From: Perkinsus olseni
Lineage: Eukaryota; Perkinsozoa; Perkinsida; Perkinsidae
Direction: 5' to 3'
NCBI GenBank assembly: GCA_013115135.1
Contig: JABANP010000143.1
Coordinates: 1-64,000 of the forward strand
Length of the DNA: 64,000 nucleotides
Each line of letters opens with the position of its first letter. Position 1 is the stretch's first letter. A model generated the notes under the pieces. It made no database searches. It had not been told where the DNA came from and saw nothing but the letters and a program-made list of their open reading frames with translations. Shown piece after piece: positions 59,149-64,000 of the stretch. A program made the translations under genes and the position numbers.

Positions 59149-61664
59149 TCAGATGCTACTGAAAACCACGACGAGGCGGGACATGGCGTTAATTAGGTCT
59201 CCTTGGGCACCGTCCATCTTCTTCGGACGCCTCGGTGGGGCTACGCCAGGACCCGCTACGCCAGGAGGGACCACCATACCCCTCAGGGAAGGACCTGCGA
59301 CGATCTTCCATCGTACAGTACCGCTGTTAGAAGCGATGTTCTCTCACGTGCTTGAAGCTGCACATATCACCGTAGTTACAACGGTTCTTCAGCCAATGAC
59401 GACACACCTAGGACAGCCGGTGAGCGAAGGCAGATGTCGCCCTGGGTGGTACCGTACATCAGAGCCATCAGCCCTCGGCTTCAGGGAAGGATCCTCAGGT
59501 TGCAACAGACGCGGGTCCACGATGCCTGAGGACATGCGTGTAACGAAAAATGTGGTATCAGCTGGCGGTACCCTCGTCGTCGTCATCTTCCAAGTTGGTT
59601 ACTTCATTCCCCTTCTCACCCTGTGTGGCACCCCCATCACCCTTACCGTCCTTGCCGCCGAACTTCTTGTTGAAGTCGGGATTGCGATAGTTGAAGGCGA
59701 CCAAGTGCTGACCAATAACAATATCCCACGGCTCGATCCCACAGCCTACTTCGATCGGGATAAGGCTTGGCGGGGCGGGAGGAGCCTCGGGCACTGGAGG
59801 CTGCACAGAAGGGAGTGAACAGCGGCACTTCTAGTCCACACTCACAGCCTGATTCTGTGCCAAGTACAGTTCATTCAGCTTCTGTTCGAGCGACTCTGTA
59901 GCCTTACCCTCTACTACTATCATCTGAATCACTGGAACCTGGTCCAGATTAGAGACACTCTACAGCATGGCCCCTAGGCGGCCAGGGGCCTAGTACCGGT
60001 ATTCCCCGCTGGTCGCACCATACAGCATAGTCGTCGTATACCGACTTCATGTGGTTCTCGACCAACTCACACGTACGCCGGTACGCCACTTCGCTGGTAT
60101 TGCCTGTATATTAACATCACAGCGCTTCGACAAGGAGAGGGTCCTCGGACGGGCGGTGGGTCGAAGCGGCGTTCTCGCATCGCCTATCCCTCACGGCCAA
60201 TATAATCACAAACCCCCAGGCCTACTGACAGTCAGATGCATGGGCTCGTCCGATTCCATATTTTCCGGGCCCTCCCTGAAGTTACCTATCCCAAGGACGA
60301 CCAATACTACTGTCGCCCAACTGCTGCTGCTGCTGCTGCTGCAAGGCCCACTTCGTTTGCCTCTGAGCCTCAGCTTAGCCCCGGTGGCAGCATGTATCGT
60401 CTTCATATGCTCACCATTAGGGCCTATGATACGACCCACGAGGGGGAAGTCCTTGTGCCTGACGGAGACACGAGGACCCGCCCCGTACTGTCAGTAGGGA
60501 ACTGAACACTCCGAGGATGTCAGTAAAGCTAGGCAAGGCCGATTCTAGGCCGAGGCAAATTGAGGAGTTCCCTAGGGGACCCAGGATGGGGCCTACGCGC
60601 TCAACTTGCCCAGGGCCGAGCCTTCGGAAAAATCGAGAGCACGACCCAGGAGCTAAGGCTTCTCGCGTGTTCTAATGAGTCGAGTCCAATCCCGAGCGCG
60701 AATTCCTTAGGGAACCTCGTGAACTGGCAGGAAGGCATGAATTACATTCTCTCTGCTCCAATGACGAAGCGGCAACACCACTGCTTGGGAGCAGACCACT
60801 GACCACCCTCTTCGCCTGAGCTCGTAATTTGCCACGCTGAAGACGCACCGTGAGACCCTCACCATCCACAGGGTCGAAGAGACAGGCGTTCCTCAGGAGT
60901 TGACTGCCCTAACGCCAGCTCGAGGTTGCGCTGAGAGAAGCTTCGTGATGATCACTCAAATGTCGATCGTTGCCCTTCAGTACCCGAAGTTTGGTCTCCG
61001 TCTCTCTCGAGAAAGGTGATACTCGTACTACTACTGTACTATCCCCTTCGACCTTGATAGGCATGCCTGACCGCAGCTGTCCCAGGTAGGACTGACGCCG
61101 ACATGCTCTCCTCGCACCATTCATATGGCCTAGGAACTCTACTGCATCCTCCTTGCTTTCGAAGTCAATGAGGGCTACATCAGGGGCCGATACCGAGTCT
61201 AGCAGCTCCAGTGTTCGCACGGGCCCGTACCTTGGGGATGACTAATGCACTGCCAGACCAGCGGATAATACGGTAAGGCCACACGGCCGACTGAGCCGAG
61301 TAAGAATGACAGAGAGTGTAGGCAAAGAGCACTTTGAATGGTCGGCTTCGTAAGATGGCTGACCACTCGTCATCGAAACCCTTAGTACCGTTCACAGACT
61401 CTTCTGAGGTCGTTCTGCGAGAATGCATAGTCATCCTTCATTCCTTCCAACTCTACTACTAGCGGTAGGCTGCTGAGGTCGTGGAGCTGGTCCGTCGTAA
61501 CCCTCTCCGTGTTGCTCACGGCCGACGGTGCATGCTCCCTCCTACCTGCTCACAGCCGTCCTGTCACTACTACCGAAGCGAGGACCCTCAAACTCACCTG
61601 GGAGACCAAGTCGTGCCCGCTTGGAGCAGCGGTCCGTCAACTGGTCAACTTCTGGCGGCTTCAT
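59149..61664 (-). CDS. KH-CCCH RNA-binding protein, copy 2
   Basis: Tandem paralogue of 57066-59053, on the - strand, with a proposed start ATG at 61664 (MKPPEVDQLTDRCSKRARLG) and first exon to 61598. It shares the RRM-like start VVELEGMKDDYAFSQNDLRR, the element LLDSVSAPDVALIDFESKED, a KVEGDSTVVVRVSPFSRETE segment, the KH domain VGRIIGPNGEHMKTIH (about 60390-60440) and a CCCH finger CRHWLKNRCNYGDMCSFKH near 59370-59420. The last exon ends at TGA 59149. A CTG/CAG-rich run (60318-60341) interrupts the region after the KH core and is probably intronic. Exon boundaries are incomplete. Likely role: binding and processing of mRNA. Confidence 0.72.
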
Positions 61665-62755
61665 TCACTAAACTAAGAATAAGGGAGTTCCGCATCCCCA
61701 GCAGATGGCTTCCCCTGTCCGATAACCGGTGTTGGAACGCAAATCTTGTAGACGAGCGCGAGGGGCGAGCGCCGATGGTGGCGGCTCAGAATGGAATAGC
61801 CGGTGGTTCCAATGGCGGCACTCATGGGTCCCAATGGAGGCACTCATGGGTCCCAATGGAGGCACTCATGGGTCCCAATGGAGGCACTCATGGGTCCCAA
61901 TGGAGGCACTCACGGGTTGCCTCTTGCGTTCCCCCTTCTGCTCTCTACGCACTCTTTATCGTACACAGTAAGCTCTTTTTGAACTTATCCCGTTTAATGA
62001 GCAGCAGTGGTGGATCGTCAAGGCCGGAGCCCCTACTGTTATTCGACGACCTCCTACTTGCCATGGCCCAACAACATCAGGTATTGCCAAAATGAGCGTG
62101 CTTAGTAGTAGGCCTTGGCTCTAACCTTCGGTGACTGCGTCGTCCGAAGTGTGATACGGGAAGATGTATCTTAGGTTGATCTCAGGGCATCGAGCATCTT
62201 CTGGATACTATTTTTTGTTTCTTCGGGCGGAAGACTGACCTCTACCATGTAATGAGGTCTAAAGAGGATAAAATGGGATTCCCTCTGGGTACTATCTGAC
62301 CACCCGCCGGGTCGCCATCTCTCCGGGCAGTTCTTGCGGAAATGGTGCCCACTGTGAGTGCCATCAGGATACTCAGAGGATATGGTAATATCCATCATGA
62401 GACGGTATCAGCTGGAGTACCTACAGCAGAACGAACCTGATGAGATAAAGCCTTTGAAGGAGCGCTGGCGTAAGGTAGGCCTCGAAGCTGAGCCTACTCG
62501 ACTCCGCCCAACAAGCCATCATGTCAGGTGGACGGTCCTGGTCGCTTTTACAATCGTAGCCAGTCGTCATCGGCCAATGATTCGGCCGATGGATGCACCC
62601 CAAGGCCCGAGGATGCGGACCGTAGAGCCCCAGCAGCACGTGAAAAGGTAATAGGAGCTGCAGTGGCAGTAAGCATAGGTCCTCTAGGGTAGGCTGCCAA
62701 GAACTCTTCCTCCTCCTCCTCGTCTTCATCCTCCAGCCGTCCATCCCCCACTCCA
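61665..62755. other. divergent region with minisatellite and ambiguous frames
   Basis: 1.1 kb between the KH-CCCH genes (-) and the NudC-like gene (+). A minisatellite occupies 61817-61916. At 62171-62398 (-) a 75-residue frame looks protein-like (HSGHHFRKNCPERWRPGGWS), while the opposite strand (62358-62470) offers MRRYQLEYLQQNEPDEIKPL, which could be the N-terminal exon of the NudC-like gene. I could not decide between them. Confidence 0.4.
61817..61916. repeat. 22-bp minisatellite, about 4.5 copies
   Basis: A 22-base unit starting GGCACTCATGGG and ending CCAATGGA is repeated four times without change, then partly. It lies outside any supported gene; 22 is not a multiple of three, so coding is unlikely. 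Confidence 0.95.
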
Positions 62756-63747
62756 GTGGTGTCCGAAGCAGCTGCTACTGATGCTGGGAAGACCCCTGGC
62801 CGTATGTCGGACTCGCTTGATCGGGCGAAGCACATAAGTAGGCTGTCCTTATTCCCACCGACATTTATGCTGTATGGAAGTAAAAGGTTTGAGTGGTCAC
62901 TGGTACCTGGTGAAGGTACTTGGAATGGAGCGAGAACTGCGAAGTACTATTGGACTCAGACGCTCAACGACCTCACCGTGGAGGTGCCGCTCCGGGCTGA
63001 TACTAAAGGCAAAGACCTCAGTGTGGTAGGCCACTGCCAGGATCACTTTCCCACGGCTCCTGCACTCGCTCTGGCTTTGCTGTTAGACTCTCAAGCCAGA
63101 CAGCATTAGTATCAAGTATAAAGGAGACGGTAGTACCGTGTTGGTGGGGGATCTCGACATGAGCATCGTGCCATCGGAGAGTTCATGGCTGATCGAGGAC
63201 GGCGATAAGGTGACGATAGGCAGTTGTCATTCTGGCCGAGGGTCGCGTGGTGCCTTTACTCCAGCACCCCTCAGTTGATACTGTCGCTGGACAAGGCAGT
63301 CCATACTTGGTGGAAGTGCGTACTGCGGGGGGATGAGCAGATAGACACCACTAAGGTTGAGTCGACTAAAACAGTCTCGGAGCTGGACGAGTGTAAGCCC
63401 GGGGTTTGGTAGACTGTCTCGATGCTGCTGGGTTCATCGGCGACTGCGTCGAAGACAGCGCAGCGGGAGTTGCTGCTCAGAGTTGGCTTATCTCAGCGTC
63501 CCAAGGAGCTGTACGGAAGATGCTCTTCGACCAGAACCAGAAGGCCCAGGGGAAGCCCACAAGTGACCAAATCCGAATGCAGGAGATCATGAAGGACGCC
63601 TGGGATGCCGACAATAGCCCCTTTAAAGGTTCGATGACCTTGTTGTTTGTAGACCCCCATTCAGACTGTGGTCAGGCCAGCCCTTCGACCGCAACCTCCC
63701 TCCTGCCCCGACCAATGCTACTGAGTAGGCAACCAACGGTGAGGTGA
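62756..63747 (+). CDS. NudC-like CS-domain protein (5' end and one junction unresolved)
   Basis: An Hsp90 co-chaperone-type protein of the NudC family, which in other eukaryotes stabilises dynein partners. The CS domain is clear: YYWTQTLNDLTVEVPLRADT with GKDLSV, then IKYKGDGSTVLVG, SSWLIEDGDK, LILSLDKAVHTWWKCVLRGD and the C-terminal helix KMLFDQNQKAQGKPTSDQIR, as in NudC. Introns: one ends TCAG at 63261 (phase 0) and another runs from GTAAGC (63393) to CTCAG (63499). Between GKDLSV and IKYKGDG the splice phases disagree by one base (near 63104). The family C-terminus ends about where SPFK occurs (63627); the open frame continues to 63747. N-terminal exons may start near 62358. Confidence 0.75.
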
Positions 63748-63935
63748 ATTTTCTGGAGCCCTATCGCTTGAATAGCGTATTGGGCGGTCTCTGGAGAGAA
63801 CGGAATGCGAGCGTGGCACGCCGTTCCGTGGAGCTCCTCGTGTTTCTCAGAAAGACATGGGAAAAGTTCGAAGAAGCGAGGCTTGCCCGGGCTGTGGAGG
63901 CCAAACGAGGGTACAGTGAGTCGAAGGGGCAGTAG
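63748..63935 (+). CDS. helical unknown exon at the window end
   Basis: An open frame ending in TAG at 63935 encodes a charged helical segment (RRSVELLVFLRKTWEKFEEA and AVEAKRGYSESKGQ). It has no ATG of its own, so it would be the last exon of a gene or the C-terminus of an alternative form of the preceding gene. Low support. Confidence 0.3.
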
Positions 63936-64000
63936 TGCATTGAAAACGTGTGTTTCTCATTCTGCTGTTGGCTTGAGCTATCCGCGGGAGCGAGTGAGTC

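Noticed and set aside
1..64000. CRISPR arrays, bacterial insertion sequences or viral genes
   Set aside because: The only regular arrays are the tRNA units and the 22-bp minisatellite; no Cas, transposase, reverse transcriptase or capsid-like frame was recognised.

Overview
This window is nuclear DNA from a protist with small introns. The best fit is an alveolate of the genus Perkinsus or a close relative. The main evidence is a pyruvate:NADP+ oxidoreductase, in which a pyruvate:ferredoxin oxidoreductase is fused to a cytochrome P450 reductase-like module. That architecture is known from Perkinsus, Cryptosporidium and Euglena. The many GT-AG introns of about 42-125 bases, the roughly balanced base composition and eukaryote-only families (20S proteasome, CDK, DHHC, MINDY, SR/KH/Mei2 RNA-binding proteins, POC5-like) agree. 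The genus is inferred; no marker gene is present to prove it.

Layout. Bases 1-10.4 kb show no convincing gene; they hold long direct repeats and an unusual density of short, nearly perfect palindromes. From 10.5 to 34.4 kb all genes are on the + strand: the PNO fusion, two tandem NhaA-type antiporters with a small gene between them, two tandem EamA/DMT transporters, a ZIP metal transporter, an unknown protein, an MDP1-like phosphatase, a cytochrome b561 protein, a PDCD2-like protein and a POC5-like centriolar protein. At 34.8-36.0 kb is a tandem array of seven tRNA-Leu units of about 188 bp (- strand) that decays at its low-similarity end. From 36.6 to 45.4 kb genes are on the - strand: two SR-like RRM proteins (one with four RRMs), a Mei2-like protein, a small unknown protein and a DHHC palmitoyltransferase. 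From 46.3 to 52.1 kb (+) come proteasome subunit alpha-2, a CDK10/11-like kinase and a secreted protein. From 52.5 to 61.7 kb (-) come a PPR-like protein, a MINDY-type deubiquitinase and two tandem KH-CCCH proteins. A NudC-like chaperone (+) closes the window.

Exon structures were worked out by hand from splice signals, phase and family motifs, and nearly all close exactly in phase. The striking exception is a set of at least eight places where a conserved protein continues after exactly one surplus base, mostly in short T runs. These could be sequencing errors, decaying paralogues or, less likely, +1 frameshifting; they are the first thing to check. As a group the genes combine membrane transport (Na+/H+, drug/metabolite, metal), anaerobic-type pyruvate metabolism and RNA processing; nothing indicates a single operon-like pathway.
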